Assembly: GCA_964448005.1 (NCBI GenBank)
Contig: CAYUUW010000009.1
Location: forward strand, 1 to 40,659
Direction: 5' to 3'
Length of the DNA stretch: 40,659 nt
From: CAYUUW01 sp964448005
GTDB lineage: Bacteria; Patescibacteriota; Gracilibacteria; UM-FILTER-43-11
Shown: one piece after another, positions 30,430-38,738 of the stretch
Layout: each line of letters begins with the position of its first letter
How positions within the stretch are numbered: the stretch's first letter is position 1
Notes under the pieces: model-generated
What the model was told of the DNA's origin: nothing
The model's database searches: none
What the model saw: the letters and a program-made list of their open reading frames with translations, nothing else
Made by a program: the position numbers and the translations under genes

Positions 30430-30462
30430 TGGAAATGACTCGTAATTCCTAACTATCAACTC

Positions 30463-31542
30463 ATGAATTTTATTAAAAGTTTCGACTGGTCGGCCCGGTC
30501 CATCCTGAAAGCCCTTGGGCTTTTTGTGCTGGGAGCCGCAGGCATCAGCCTGGCGCTGAGCCTGGTGGGCTTTGCCCTAACCCTGAGCTTCGGCCAAAAA
30601 ATGGATAGAGGGATGCTGGACGGCTTCGCCAGCCGAGCGATGCAAGGGGTGGGGATAAGCCCTGGGGGCGAATACGGCTATGCGCCAGCCCCCGCCGCAA
30701 GCGTCGGATTTTTCGATGCTGAGAGTTCGGCCGCAGATGGGCTTGAAACGATGGAGGAGCCAATTTTCCCAGGCGTCCTATCAGGAAGAGAGGCCGAAAA
30801 ATTTGAGATCAGGGAGTACACAGGACGGATTAGGACCCGACATTTGGCCAGGGACTGCGCCCAGATCATCGCCCTCAAAGAGAAGCCAGAGGTGATTTTT
30901 GAGGCCTCGGACCAAAGCGAGGAATCCTGCTATTTCCGCTTCAAGGCGGAAAAGGACAAAGCGGAACCCATCGTGGCTCTTATTGAAGCCATGGATCCGG
31001 AACACCTCAATGCCAGCAGCCAAAGCATCCAAGGGGCGATTCAGGACTACGAAAGGGATTTGGAGATCATGCGGAAAGGCCTGAATGAGGCAGAAATCAC
31101 ACTTAAGTCTTCGATGGATCAATACGAAGCGCTCGGCGATTTGGCGACGAAAAAAGGAGATCTTCAGACCCTCTCCCGCGTGGTGGCCGAAAAGCTGAAA
31201 CTGGTGCAAAAGCTGAACCAGAATCGACTGGACCTGGAGAAGGAGATCGACCATCTGAAGTGGCAGCAGGATTCGGAAGAGGATAGGCTGGAATACGTTT
31301 TTTTCAATCTGACGCTGAATAAGAATACAATTCTGGATTGGGAGCGGATCGAGCAAAGCTGGAAGGCTCAGATGAAGTCGCTGGCAACGAACGCCAATAG
31401 CGTCTTTCAGGGCCTAACCGTGGGCCTTGCCATCCTGGCCATGCGGGTTTTGCAGGGGGCAATCTACCTCCTGCTGGGAATCGGAGCGCTCAAAGGTCTT
31501 TGGCTGGGCTGCAGGCGCTTATGGAGATGGGGCGAAAAATGA
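30463..31542 (+). CDS. DUF4349-like membrane protein with coiled coil
   Basis: 359 residues. An N-terminal transmembrane segment (about 16-40), a small extracytoplasmic region (about 95-180) with two cysteines (RDCAQI, ESCYFRF), a long coiled coil (about 185-275, ending LVQKLNQNRLDLEKEIDHLKWQ), a short beta hairpin (YVFFNLTLNK) and a second membrane helix (about 312-335) with a basic tail. This order is that of DUF4349 proteins, whose function is unclear. Assignment is by architecture and moderately sure. It follows the pilin-repeat genes on the same strand after a structured 135-base spacer. Confidence 0.6.
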   Translation: MNFIKSFDWSARSILKALGLFVLGAAGISLALSLVGFALTLSFGQKMDRGMLDGFASRAMQGVGISPGGEYGYAPAPAASVGFFDAESSAADGLETMEEPIFPGVLSGREAEKFEIREYTGRIRTRHLARDCAQIIALKEKPEVIFEASDQSEESCYFRFKAEKDKAEPIVALIEAMDPEHLNASSQSIQGAIQDYERDLEIMRKGLNEAEITLKSSMDQYEALGDLATKKGDLQTLSRVVAEKLKLVQKLNQNRLDLEKEIDHLKWQQDSEEDRLEYVFFNLTLNKNTILDWERIEQSWKAQMKSLATNANSVFQGLTVGLAILAMRVLQGAIYLLLGIGALKGLWLGCRRLWRWGEK

Positions 31543-31605
31543 TAGCATAAGCAGCATAATAGAAAGCTTCATTCTGCTTTATAATGCGAAAAGCGCCCTG
31601 GAGGT

Positions 31606-31634
31606 TTGCCAATTCTGCTTTAGGTAGGTATGAT
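31606..31634 (+). promoter_or_regulatory. Promoter TTGCCA-17-TATGAT of the RimK-like gene
   Basis: TTGCCA at 31606-31611, 17-base spacer, TATGAT at 31629-31634; 23 bases before the ATG. A perfect TATAAT at 31580-31585 may be a second, upstream promoter. Confidence 0.6.
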
Positions 31635-31657
31635 CGGCGCTGCCTAAACAAAGCCTC

Positions 31658-32611
31658 ATGAGAATCACTTTGCTTTCGAGCCAAAATAGGCTCAAGTGCT
31701 ACGAAAACCAACGAATGAAAGCGGAAGCGAAGGAGATGGGGATCAGGCTGCAAGTGGTGCTCTCCGGGGATTTCGAGCTTCTGGTGGGCTGCGAAGGGGG
31801 GCAAAAGCTCTTCTACAAGGACAAGCCCTTTCTTCTTCCGGATGTCTTCATGCCCCGCTACACCAGCAACTATTTCGCGCACATGGTCACGCGGCACTTT
31901 GAGCAGAGCAACTGCCTGGTGCTGAACCATTCCGGCCCCCGCCAGGTGGCCAAAGACAAGCTGCTGACCCTGCACATGCTGGCCCACAACAACCTTCCTG
32001 TTCCCAAAAGCATCCTGGCCAAATTCCCTCTCAACCTGGGCCTGGTGGAGGAGCAGCTGGATTACCCCATTGTCCTGAAGAAGACCGAGGGGAGCGAAGG
32101 CAAAGGAATCGTCCTTTGCGAGAGCCGCAACCAGCTGGAGGATGTGATGGAGATGCTGGAGCAATCCACCGATTCCAAGAAGCTCAATCTGATCCTTCAG
32201 GAATTCATCGGGGCCAAGCGAGGAAAAGACATTCGGGTCTTCGTGATCGGAGGCCGTGCGATCGGCGCCATGCTGCGTACCGGAAGGCCCGGGGATTTCA
32301 AGGCGAATTACTCCGGCGGAGGAACGGTCGAAGCCTTCCCCCTCAATCCGGAGATCGAATGGCTGGCGGTGGAATCGGCCAAGATCATCGGCCTGGACAT
32401 CGCCGGCGTGGACATCCTATTCGACAAGGAGGGCTATCGCATCTGCGAAGTGAATGCTTCGCCGTATTTCGAAGGCTTCGAAGAGGCCACAGGCATCAAC
32501 GTGGCCAAGGAGATATTCAATTACCTGCTGGTGCGCCTAGGCAAGAAAGGGGGCGAAGAAAACGAGCTCAAGGCTTCGGGGAAGAAAGCCCTTCGCTCCA
32601 AACCGCATTGA
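31658..32611 (+). CDS. RimK-like ATP-grasp ligase (alpha-L-glutamate ligase family)
   Basis: 317 residues, close to the usual ~300 of RimK. An N-terminal Rossmann-like part (MRITLLSSQNRLKCYEN), then the ATP-grasp core: QVAKDKLLTLHMLAHNNLPVPKS (about 91-113), DYPIVLKKTEGSEGKGIVL (ATP-binding lysines and flexible Gly loop), GKDIRVFVIGGRAIGAMLR and the metal-binding end AGVDILFDKEGYRICEVNASPYF, with the Glu and Asn that hold magnesium. Family members add glutamate or other amino acids to proteins (ribosomal S6) or small molecules. The acceptor here is unknown. No ribosomal gene is adjacent. Confidence 0.85.
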   Translation: MRITLLSSQNRLKCYENQRMKAEAKEMGIRLQVVLSGDFELLVGCEGGQKLFYKDKPFLLPDVFMPRYTSNYFAHMVTRHFEQSNCLVLNHSGPRQVAKDKLLTLHMLAHNNLPVPKSILAKFPLNLGLVEEQLDYPIVLKKTEGSEGKGIVLCESRNQLEDVMEMLEQSTDSKKLNLILQEFIGAKRGKDIRVFVIGGRAIGAMLRTGRPGDFKANYSGGGTVEAFPLNPEIEWLAVESAKIIGLDIAGVDILFDKEGYRICEVNASPYFEGFEEATGINVAKEIFNYLLVRLGKKGGEENELKASGKKALRSKPH

Positions 32612-32661
32612 ATGTAAAATGAAGGCAGCTCTCCGCTCCTTATTCCTTAGCTGCTCTTCCT

Positions 32662-33651
32662 ATGGGAACCAAGCTCTTTTCGCCTCTTTCACTGGCCAGC
32701 CTGTTGCTTTTGGCAAGCTGCAGCCCTGCAGCCGAACCTATGCCGGAACCGGCTGTTTCGGGAAGCCTTGATCCGGCCGCCTATCAGGAGGTGGAAACAA
32801 GCCTCAACGAAGAGGATGTGGAGGATTCTCCCTCGAAAGCCGCCAAGGAGGAAAGGCAAAGGCTGGAAAAGGCTGGAACGGAGTTTTGGCGCAGCCCAGG
32901 CGAGCCGCTCCTCACGACGCAAAGCATGCAGCGCCTGAAAGTAGCTTTTGAGTGCCCGGAATCGGACAAAGCCAATTGCCACACGACAGGCCTCAAAATC
33001 TATTCAAAAAATCTGCCCGCTGGAGCGGAAATAGGAGAATGCGATGGGAATGGATGGTGCGCCCTTCTCAAACCCTCGCTCCCGCTGGATTTCATCAAGA
33101 AAATGAAGGACTTGGGCGAATTCAGAACCGATGGAAAAGAGGTCTATACCATCAGAGGAGAGAGCGATTGGCCCAACGAGGGGGAGTACTCGATTTTCAG
33201 GGGCGAAGAGAAGCTTTTCTCCAGCCCCATGTTCTACGGAGCCGAACACCCCCTGCAAGAAGCGACCGTCGTTTTGGAGAAGCCCTCCTTTACTTTTGTT
33301 CGCCTGAAAGGCGGAAAAGCGGAAGGAAAAAACATGTTCACCACTACCGACGTATTCTACGAAGGAAAAACCTTGAACGAAGCGTATGGTCTGGAAGGAA
33401 GCTCGCACCTGTTTGCATACCAAGGAAAGATCGGCTTCGTTGCGGAAAAGGACGGGAAGAAATTCCTGATGTTCAATGGCCAAAAAGCCTCCGCGGATTT
33501 CGACCAGATCCGCACCCACGGCTGCTGCGCCGTTTTCCCCTACCCTATCCTTCTGGACGAGAAAGGCATCTTCTCCTTCTTGGCCAAAAGAGGAGAGAAT
33601 TACTATTTGGCTGAAGCGAACCTGAACCATTACCTCATCCAAAACCCTTAA
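32662..33651 (+). CDS. Hypothetical lipoprotein
   Basis: 329 residues. A type II signal peptide with lipobox LASC (Cys20) is followed by an acidic, disordered linker (about 25-75, ending EERQRLEKA). The C-terminal ~250 residues are beta-rich with repeated aromatic-plus-Gly turns (LFAYQGKIGFVAEKDGKKFLMFNGQKAS), which could form a partial propeller, and a CC pair (THGCCAVF). I recognise no family. It starts about 50 bases after the RimK-like gene; TAAAAT at 32615-32620 may be its -10 element. Confidence 0.72.
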   Translation: MGTKLFSPLSLASLLLLASCSPAAEPMPEPAVSGSLDPAAYQEVETSLNEEDVEDSPSKAAKEERQRLEKAGTEFWRSPGEPLLTTQSMQRLKVAFECPESDKANCHTTGLKIYSKNLPAGAEIGECDGNGWCALLKPSLPLDFIKKMKDLGEFRTDGKEVYTIRGESDWPNEGEYSIFRGEEKLFSSPMFYGAEHPLQEATVVLEKPSFTFVRLKGGKAEGKNMFTTTDVFYEGKTLNEAYGLEGSSHLFAYQGKIGFVAEKDGKKFLMFNGQKASADFDQIRTHGCCAVFPYPILLDEKGIFSFLAKRGENYYLAEANLNHYLIQNP

Positions 33652-33653
33652 GC

Positions 33654-34049
33654 ATGGAAAGCTACGCCTACTACAATCAGCTGATCAAGCCGTTCTTTTC
33701 CCCGCCGGCCTGGCTCTTCGGCCCGGTGTGGACCGTGCTGTACCTTCTGATCGCCATAAGCTTTGGGTATGTATTCTGGATGGCCTACCGCAGGGAAATT
33801 CCATGGAAAGCGACTTTTCCTTTTTTCCTGAATCTGCTGTTCAACGCCCTGTTCACCCCTATCCAATTTGGCCTGCAAAGCAACCTGCTGGCCAGCGCAG
33901 ATATCCTGCTGGTCCTCGGGACGCTGATTTGGGCCATGGCCAGCATCTGGAATCGCAAGCGCTGGGTGGCGTATCTCCAAATTCCCTATCTGCTCTGGGT
34001 AAGCTTCGCCACCCTGCTACAGCTGAGCGTGACCTACCTGAATGGATAG
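33654..34049 (+). CDS. TspO/MBR family (tryptophan-rich sensory) protein, short form
   Basis: 131 residues with four membrane helices. It begins almost directly at the conserved KPFFSPPAWLFGPVWTVLYLLIAIS (11-35), the TspO signature. NLLFNALFTPIQFGLQ and the late WVAYLQIPYLLWVSFATLLQLSV are also typical. Normal TspO has five helices and ~155 residues, so the first helix is missing; no upstream start in frame could add it because the previous gene ends 2 bases before. TspO proteins bind porphyrins or other hydrophobic ligands; the role in this organism is unknown. Confidence 0.88.
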   Translation: MESYAYYNQLIKPFFSPPAWLFGPVWTVLYLLIAISFGYVFWMAYRREIPWKATFPFFLNLLFNALFTPIQFGLQSNLLASADILLVLGTLIWAMASIWNRKRWVAYLQIPYLLWVSFATLLQLSVTYLNG

Positions 34050-34066
34050 CCCTCCCTCCCGGCCCA

Positions 34067-34075
34067 TGCTAGAAT
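34067..34075 (+). promoter_or_regulatory. Extended -10 (TGC-TAGAAT) of the cupredoxin gene
   Basis: TGC directly followed by TAGAAT (34070-34075), 29 bases before ATG 34105. It supports this ATG over a longer in-frame start at 34042 inside the tspO gene. Confidence 0.5.
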
Positions 34076-34104
34076 CATGGCAATTTTCCATTCATCTTTA
34101 TTCC

Positions 34105-34596
34105 ATGAAAAAATCGATTTTCCTGGCTTTCCCCCTCCTCCTTTTGGCCGCCTGCGCTCCCGCTCATGCCCCAACCGGTGTTCCTGCTCCTGCGGGAGAG
34201 GAGGTGGGCATGGCCCATGCTGAAGAAGCGCGCGAAATGGAGGGAGCCACCCAGCACGAGCCAGAGGCTCCCGCAGAAAGCAGCGGAGGAATGGCTATCG
34301 ACGAAAGCGCCACGGTCTTCGAGCTGACGGGAGAGAACATGAAATTCATGATGGAGGGAAAGGAGGCTCCGGAACTTCGGGTGAAGCAAGGCGATACGGT
34401 AGTGATTCGCTTCACCACCACGAGCGGCTTCCACGACTGGGTGCTGGACGAATTCAACGCCGCCACGGACCAGGTGGGAACGGGAGACAGCAGCTCCGTG
34501 ACTTTTGTGGCCGACAAGAAAGGCGAGTTCGAGTACTACTGCTCTGTGGGCAATCACCGGGCCATGGGCATGAAGGGAAAGCTCATTGTGGAATAG
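34105..34596 (+). CDS. Cupredoxin-domain lipoprotein (plastocyanin-like)
   Basis: 163 residues. Type II signal peptide with lipobox LAAC (Cys17), an Ala/Glu/Pro linker (about 20-65), then a ~95-residue blue-copper domain: FELTGENMKFMMEGKEAPELRVKQGDTVVIRF, TTSGFHDWVLDEF with the first copper His (about 110), and the C-terminal loop YYCSVGNHRAMGMKG supplying Cys146, His151 and Met (154 or 156). All four type 1 copper ligands are present, so electron transfer or copper holding at the outer membrane face is likely. The electron partner is not visible in this window. Followed by a strong terminator. Confidence 0.88.
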   Translation: MKKSIFLAFPLLLLAACAPAHAPTGVPAPAGEEVGMAHAEEAREMEGATQHEPEAPAESSGGMAIDESATVFELTGENMKFMMEGKEAPELRVKQGDTVVIRFTTTSGFHDWVLDEFNAATDQVGTGDSSSVTFVADKKGEFEYYCSVGNHRAMGMKGKLIVE

Positions 34597-34604
34597 GAAA
34601 AGAT

Positions 34605-35306
34605 TCAATGACCGAAAAGAGGCGCTTCGCGCCTCTTTTTTGTTGCCCAGGCCCCTTCGAACAATTCTGGATTGCGGCTCACAAAATGGCGCATCAGGCG
34701 GCGAAAAGGACCAATGGACTTTCCGCGCAAATATAAATAGCCCACGAAAGAGGCGAATAGGGCTCCGACGGCATTCACCATCAGATCCCCCATGGTGTCC
34801 AGCAGTCCGGATTTCTGCATGTTCGTGCCCAGCAGCCGATCCATAGCGAACTCAAAAATCTCCCACAGGACCCCTGCCGCCAAAGCGAAGCAGAACGAAA
34901 AGAGGGCGATCCAAAAAGGCCGCGCGCCCAAGCGGTTCTCCGCATGCAGAATATAGAGGATCAGAAAGCCGGCATACCCCACTGCCACGCTCGAAAAGCC
35001 ATGCAGCATCAGGTCCCACCACCAGAATCTGACGTAGTAATCCCCCACTTCGCCCAGAAAAAGGGAAGCATACAGGAGCAGAATCACGACAAATTCGAAA
35101 TCCAGCGGCAAACGGATGCGCGTTTGCCGCTGAAAAAGCAGCGGCAGAAAAGTGAGCCCCAGAATCAGCAAGGTTATCAGGGCCAGCGTCCAGCGCCCCC
35201 CGTAAAGAGCGAGCGCCGCAGCCCCAATCAAGGTCAAGCGCAAAAGCCGAGCGGCATGGAGCTCTATTTTTTCGGCCACGTCCAGGGGAAGCCTCCGGTC
35301 ATCCAT
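34605..35306 (-). CDS. Polytopic membrane protein, DUF2238/YjdF-like
   Basis: 233 residues, about six membrane helices. The recognisable part is residues ~70-195: FEFVVILLLYASLFLGEVGDYYVRFWWWDLMLHGFSSVAVGYAGFLI, then LAAGVLWEIFEFAMDRLLG and DTMGDLMVNAVGALFASFVGYLY. The charged residues inside helices (E..D, H, E.FE, D) recur in the DUF2238 family, whose function is unknown. The last ~10 codons run through the terminator hairpin of the opposite gene, so the C-terminal KKRREAPLFGH may not be conserved. Its start is 75 bases from the MATE gene stop on the same strand. Confidence 0.7.
   Translation of the reverse strand: MDDRRLPLDVAEKIELHAARLLRLTLIGAAALALYGGRWTLALITLLILGLTFLPLLFQRQTRIRLPLDFEFVVILLLYASLFLGEVGDYYVRFWWWDLMLHGFSSVAVGYAGFLILYILHAENRLGARPFWIALFSFCFALAAGVLWEIFEFAMDRLLGTNMQKSGLLDTMGDLMVNAVGALFASFVGYLYLRGKSIGPFRRLMRHFVSRNPELFEGAWATKKRREAPLFGH
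34615..34641 (+). terminator. Intrinsic terminator after the cupredoxin gene
   Basis: Stem GAGGCGC/GCGCCTC with a TTC loop followed by six Ts, preceded by four As, so it could work in both directions. It lies within the last codons of the convergent DUF2238-like gene, 19 bases after the cupredoxin stop. Confidence 0.9.
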
Positions 35307-35381
35307 GGGAAGGGGGATGAAAATAGGAAGCAGCTCTATTTTAGGCCCAAAAAGGGCAAATGGAAAGCGGGTCGCCCAACG

Positions 35382-36812
35382 CTACCCCATCCCCTCCTCC
35401 ACCATGGCCTCCCCGATCACCTTTTCTTGGAGCGCGCTGGGCTCCATCAGGCGCTTGCGCTTCCATCTGCCCGTGAGGAAAAGGGCGATCGTGGCAAGCG
35501 CCGCCAGCACATTGGAGATGGGAACCGCCCACCAGATACCACATTCGGCGGGGCCGGTGTGCTGGGAAAGGACATAGGCCAAGGGAAACTGGAAGACCCA
35601 CAGCGAAACGATGGATAGCATCATGGAGCTCATGGTGTTTCCCGATCCCATGAAGGCTCCATTCAAGGCCTGCTGAAGCCCCACGAAGCCGAAGCTGAGA
35701 GCCATGATCCTGACGAACTGCGAGCCGGAGCGGATCACTTCGGGGCTATCGGGAATGAAAAGCCGAGTGGCAGGCTCGGCGAAGAGATAGAAGAAAAGGC
35801 CCGCCAAGGCCAGCATGATGAAGCCGATCACAGCGCTCTGCTGGGCGGTCTTTTCCGCCCGCTCGATCTTGCCGGCACCCATGTTCTGCCCCACCAGGGT
35901 AGAGGTAGCCATTGCCAGGCCAAACGCGGGGATCACCACGAAGCTGAAGATGCGCACGCCGATGCCGTAGGAAGCCACTGTGAGGGTGCCGAAGCTGGCG
36001 ACCAGGAAAGACATGATCATGAGCCCCAAGGCTCGCGTGGAAAGCTCGATCGAGGCCGGCAGGCCGAGGAAGAACATCTTTTTGATGAGAGAAAAATCGG
36101 GCTTCATTTCAGAAAGCCTTATCCGGATGCCGTATCTTCCATGAAAAAGCATCAGCAGGCCCACGATGGCCGCCAAAGCCTGGGTGCCCAGGGTGGCCAT
36201 GGCGGCGCCGGCCACGCCGAAGCCGGGAATCGGCCCCCAGCCCATGATGAAAAGCGGATCGAGAACGAAATTCAGGAGCACGGTTCCCAGGATCACCAGC
36301 ATCGGAGTCTTCACGTCCCCCACTCCTCGCATCAGCGACTGGTACATGAAGAAAACGAAGGTGAACACCAGGCCAAGAAAGGAATATTTGAGGTACAGGG
36401 TGGCCTGGGGCAGCACCGCAGGCTCGGCCCCCATCAGCCTCAGGATCGGCTCCGAAATCAGAAAGCCGATCACGGAAAGCGCAATGGAGACCAGAAGGCT
36501 CATGAGCAGGGTCTGGCTGGAAACATGCCCCACGGCGGCCAAATCACCCTTGCCCTTGTACTGGGCCACCAGAATGGTGCCGGCCATGGTGAAGCCTCCG
36601 CCGAGCGCAATCATGAGGAAAACCACCGGGAAGCTGAGCGAAACCGCAGCCACCGCATCGGGGCCGAGCCGCCCCACCCAAAAGGTATCGGTGAGCTGGT
36701 AGGCGGTTTGCAGCAGATTGGAAAGGACGATCGGAACGGAAAGGGCGAAGAGGGCCTTGAGAATGGAGCCTTCCGTCAAATTCGGGAGGGCTCTGGGGGA
36801 AGGGTTTTTCAT
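35382..36812 (-). CDS. MATE family multidrug/cation exporter
   Basis: 476 residues, 12 membrane helices in two six-helix halves. Family marks: LSVPIVLSNLLQTAYQLTDTFWVGRLGPDAVAAVS (26-60), TILVAQYKGKGD in the first half, and the matching STLVGQNMGAGKIERAEKTAQQSA in the second. It exports organic cations or other small molecules in exchange for Na+ or H+. Upstream is a GC-rich, gene-free ~280-base leader with a strong promoter at 37099-37127 on the same strand, so the gene may have a long structured 5' leader. It could share a transcript with the DUF2238-like gene downstream. Confidence 0.92.
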   Translation of the reverse strand: MKNPSPRALPNLTEGSILKALFALSVPIVLSNLLQTAYQLTDTFWVGRLGPDAVAAVSLSFPVVFLMIALGGGFTMAGTILVAQYKGKGDLAAVGHVSSQTLLMSLLVSIALSVIGFLISEPILRLMGAEPAVLPQATLYLKYSFLGLVFTFVFFMYQSLMRGVGDVKTPMLVILGTVLLNFVLDPLFIMGWGPIPGFGVAGAAMATLGTQALAAIVGLLMLFHGRYGIRIRLSEMKPDFSLIKKMFFLGLPASIELSTRALGLMIMSFLVASFGTLTVASYGIGVRIFSFVVIPAFGLAMATSTLVGQNMGAGKIERAEKTAQQSAVIGFIMLALAGLFFYLFAEPATRLFIPDSPEVIRSGSQFVRIMALSFGFVGLQQALNGAFMGSGNTMSSMMLSIVSLWVFQFPLAYVLSQHTGPAECGIWWAVPISNVLAALATIALFLTGRWKRKRLMEPSALQEKVIGEAMVEEGMG

Positions 36813-37098
36813 GGAGGATGAATTTTACAGGAAGCAGAAAAGGCGGCGGCGCCCAGCAGGCGGCATGCGGCCCATCTTAGGGCAAAAAGACCGAAGAGGG
36901 AAGGCTTTTTCCGGCTAAGCGCAGCTGCCCAAGAATAAGGGAGGCGCACCTGAAAAAGGACCGCCGCCTCCCCTTGGTTGCCCAAGAAGAGGTGACGGTC
37001 GCCGCCCTGCGAACCAGCCTGCGAAGAGGAAAGTCCCCCGGAGTTCGCTCAACCTCCTTTTCCTTGTCCGCAGAAGGCTCGAGCAAGACGGTGATATA
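36813..37098. ncRNA. GC-rich non-coding segment; possible structured RNA (RNase P-like motif on plus strand, MATE leader on minus strand)
   Basis: No convincing gene on either strand. Plus strand: GAGGAAAGTCC at 37026-37036 is identical to the universally conserved P4 strand of bacterial RNase P RNA, and GGTCGC at 36997-37002 precedes it at about the distance seen in that RNA. However, I cannot find the specificity domain or the 3' ACAGAANNNGGCTTA; only GCAGAAGGCT at 37071-37080 comes close, after just 34 bases. Minus strand: the segment would be the leader of the MATE mRNA. TGCCCAAGAA occurs twice (36926 and 36979). A chance match or a truncated or unusual RNA are both possible. Confidence 0.3.
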
Positions 37099-37127
37099 AA
37101 AATAGACTAAGGTGTAAATATTGTCAA
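37099..37127 (-). promoter_or_regulatory. Promoter TTGACA-17-TATTTT reading toward the MATE gene
   Basis: Minus strand: consensus TTGACA (37127-37122), 17-base spacer, TATTTT (37104-37099). Transcription would start near 37092, leaving a ~280-base leader before the MATE ATG at 36812. Confidence 0.6.
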
Positions 37128-37252
37128 ATTATTTTGGGGCAGCAAAAAAACTCTCGGCCTGACCAAAAAGAGAGAGGGGGGGGGAATCGGGCTGGGGCAG
37201 AAAAAGAAGCACGTCCAAAAGATCCTGGAAGCAGATGCTTTGGAGGCCTGGA

Positions 37253-38692
37253 TCAGTAGGCCTTCGCAAAAAGCACCCGCTGAGCCGAGGGCGCGCCGGA
37301 AAAGACGCACTTCCCCTCTTCCTTGGGCCCGTCCAAAGGAATGCAGCGGATCGTAGCCTTGGTCAAGGATTTGATCTTCTCTTCGGTCTCGGCCGTTCCG
37401 TCCCAATGGGCCAGAATGAAGCCGCCTTTGCCCTCCAGCACATCCTGGAATTCCTGGAAGCTCTCCACCGGAGTGGTGCCCGCTGCGCGGTGGGCCAGCG
37501 CCCGATCGAAGAGGNNNNNNNNNNCCTTTGTCACCAGCTCCTTGGCCAAGGTGTCCCGTCTGGCCACTTCGAAGGTTCCGTTCTCCAGATCCCTGGGTCC
37601 GATGGCAATCCGCACCGGAACGCCTTTCAGCTCGTACTCGTTGAACTTGAAGCCAGGCGAATGCGTGGTGCGGTCGTCGTATTTCACGGAGATGCCCAAG
37701 GCTCCCAGCTGGGAAGCCAGATCCCGGGCCGCTTGCCCCACCTGCTGCAGCTGCTCTTCGGTTTTATGGATCGGCACAATCACCACCTGAATGGGAGCCA
37801 GGCTCGGAGGAAGCACCAAGCCGTGGTCGTCAGAATGGGTCATCACCAAGGCTCCCATGAGCCGAGTGGACACGCCCCAGGAAGTTCCCCAAACATATTC
37901 CTGCTTTCCTTCGGCATTGGCGAATTTCACATCGAAAGCCTTGGCGAAATTCTGTCCGAGGAAGTGCGAGGTTCCGGCCTGCAGGGCTTTGCCGTCCTGC
38001 ATGAGGGCCTCGATGCAGTAGGTCTGCTCGGCGCCTGCGAAGCGCTCGCTTTCGCTCTTCACTCCGCGAATGACAGGAATGCCCATGAAGCCTTCGACGA
38101 AATCGGCGTAGACCTCGATCATCTTCTGCGCCTCCGCCAAGGCCTCGGCTTCGGTGGCATGCGCTGTGTGCCCTTCCTGCCACAGGAATTCTGCCGTGCG
38201 AAGGAAAAGGCGAGTCCTCATTTCCCAGCGGACCACATTGGCCCACTGATTGATGAGCAGGGGCAGATCGCGGTAGGACTGGATCCAGCCCTTGTAGGTG
38301 CCCCAGATCACCGCTTCGCTGGTGGGACGGACGACCAGCTCCTCCTCCAGCTTCGCCTCCGGATCGACCATCAGCTTGCCAGGGCGCGCGGGGTCATTCT
38401 TGAGCCGGTAGTGGGTCACGATGGCGCACTCCTTGGCGAAGCCTTCGGCATTCTTCTCTTCCGCCTCGAACATGCTTTTGGGAATGAAGAGGGGGAAATA
38501 GGCGTTGCTGTGGCCGGTCTCCTTGAACTTGCGGTCCAGCTCGGCCTGCATCTTCTCCCAAATGGCGTAGCCGTAGGGCTTGATGACCATGCAGCCCCGA
38601 ACCGAGGAATTCTCGGCCAGGTCGGCCTTCACCACCAGCTCGTTGTACCACTTGGAATAGTCTTCGCTTCTTGGGGTGAGGTCTTTGCTCAT
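37253..38692 (-). CDS. proS: Prolyl-tRNA synthetase, archaeal/eukaryotic type (contains a scaffold gap)
   Basis: About 480 residues plus an unknown number lost in the gap at 37515-37524. Class II synthetase motifs: motif 1 region PYGYAIWEKMQAELDRKFKETGHSNAYFPLFIP, motif 2 RWEMRTRLFLRTAEFLWQEGHTAHAT, motif 3 GLVLPPSLAPIQVVIVPI region, and the TSE proline loop in VVRPTSEAVIWGTYKGWI. No editing (INS) domain is present, and a C-terminal zinc-type extension ends in FAKAY, as in the short archaeal-like ProRS of many bacteria. It charges tRNA-Pro. The gap lies in the anticodon-binding domain, after RRDTLAKELVTK. Confidence 0.95.
   Translation of the reverse strand: MSKDLTPRSEDYSKWYNELVVKADLAENSSVRGCMVIKPYGYAIWEKMQAELDRKFKETGHSNAYFPLFIPKSMFEAEEKNAEGFAKECAIVTHYRLKNDPARPGKLMVDPEAKLEEELVVRPTSEAVIWGTYKGWIQSYRDLPLLINQWANVVRWEMRTRLFLRTAEFLWQEGHTAHATEAEALAEAQKMIEVYADFVEGFMGIPVIRGVKSESERFAGAEQTYCIEALMQDGKALQAGTSHFLGQNFAKAFDVKFANAEGKQEYVWGTSWGVSTRLMGALVMTHSDDHGLVLPPSLAPIQVVIVPIHKTEEQLQQVGQAARDLASQLGALGISVKYDDRTTHSPGFKFNEYELKGVPVRIAIGPRDLENGTFEVARRDTLAKELVTKXXXXLFDRALAHRAAGTTPVESFQEFQDVLEGKGGFILAHWDGTAETEEKIKSLTKATIRCIPLDGPKEEGKCVFSGAPSAQRVLFAKAY
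37515..37524. other. Assembly gap (10 N) in proS
   Basis: Ten Ns in the anticodon-binding domain. The frame happens to continue across a gap written as 10 bases, but the usual family length suggests that more residues are missing. Confidence 0.99.
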
Positions 38693-38738
38693 GGCTGGAG
38701 TCTGATTATGGATGGGTTGAATGGACGGAAGGGAAGGC

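Noticed and set aside
28723..30459. Minus-strand open frame of 578 codons
   Set aside because: It mirrors the pilin-repeat gene at 28816-30327. Its product is full of Asp/His/Gln repeats typical of antisense to membrane helices.
37026..37090. Complete RNase P RNA gene
   Set aside because: Only the P4 5' strand and a weak 3' counterpart are visible 34 bases apart. The specificity domain and other conserved blocks are missing, so only a low-confidence candidate is given.
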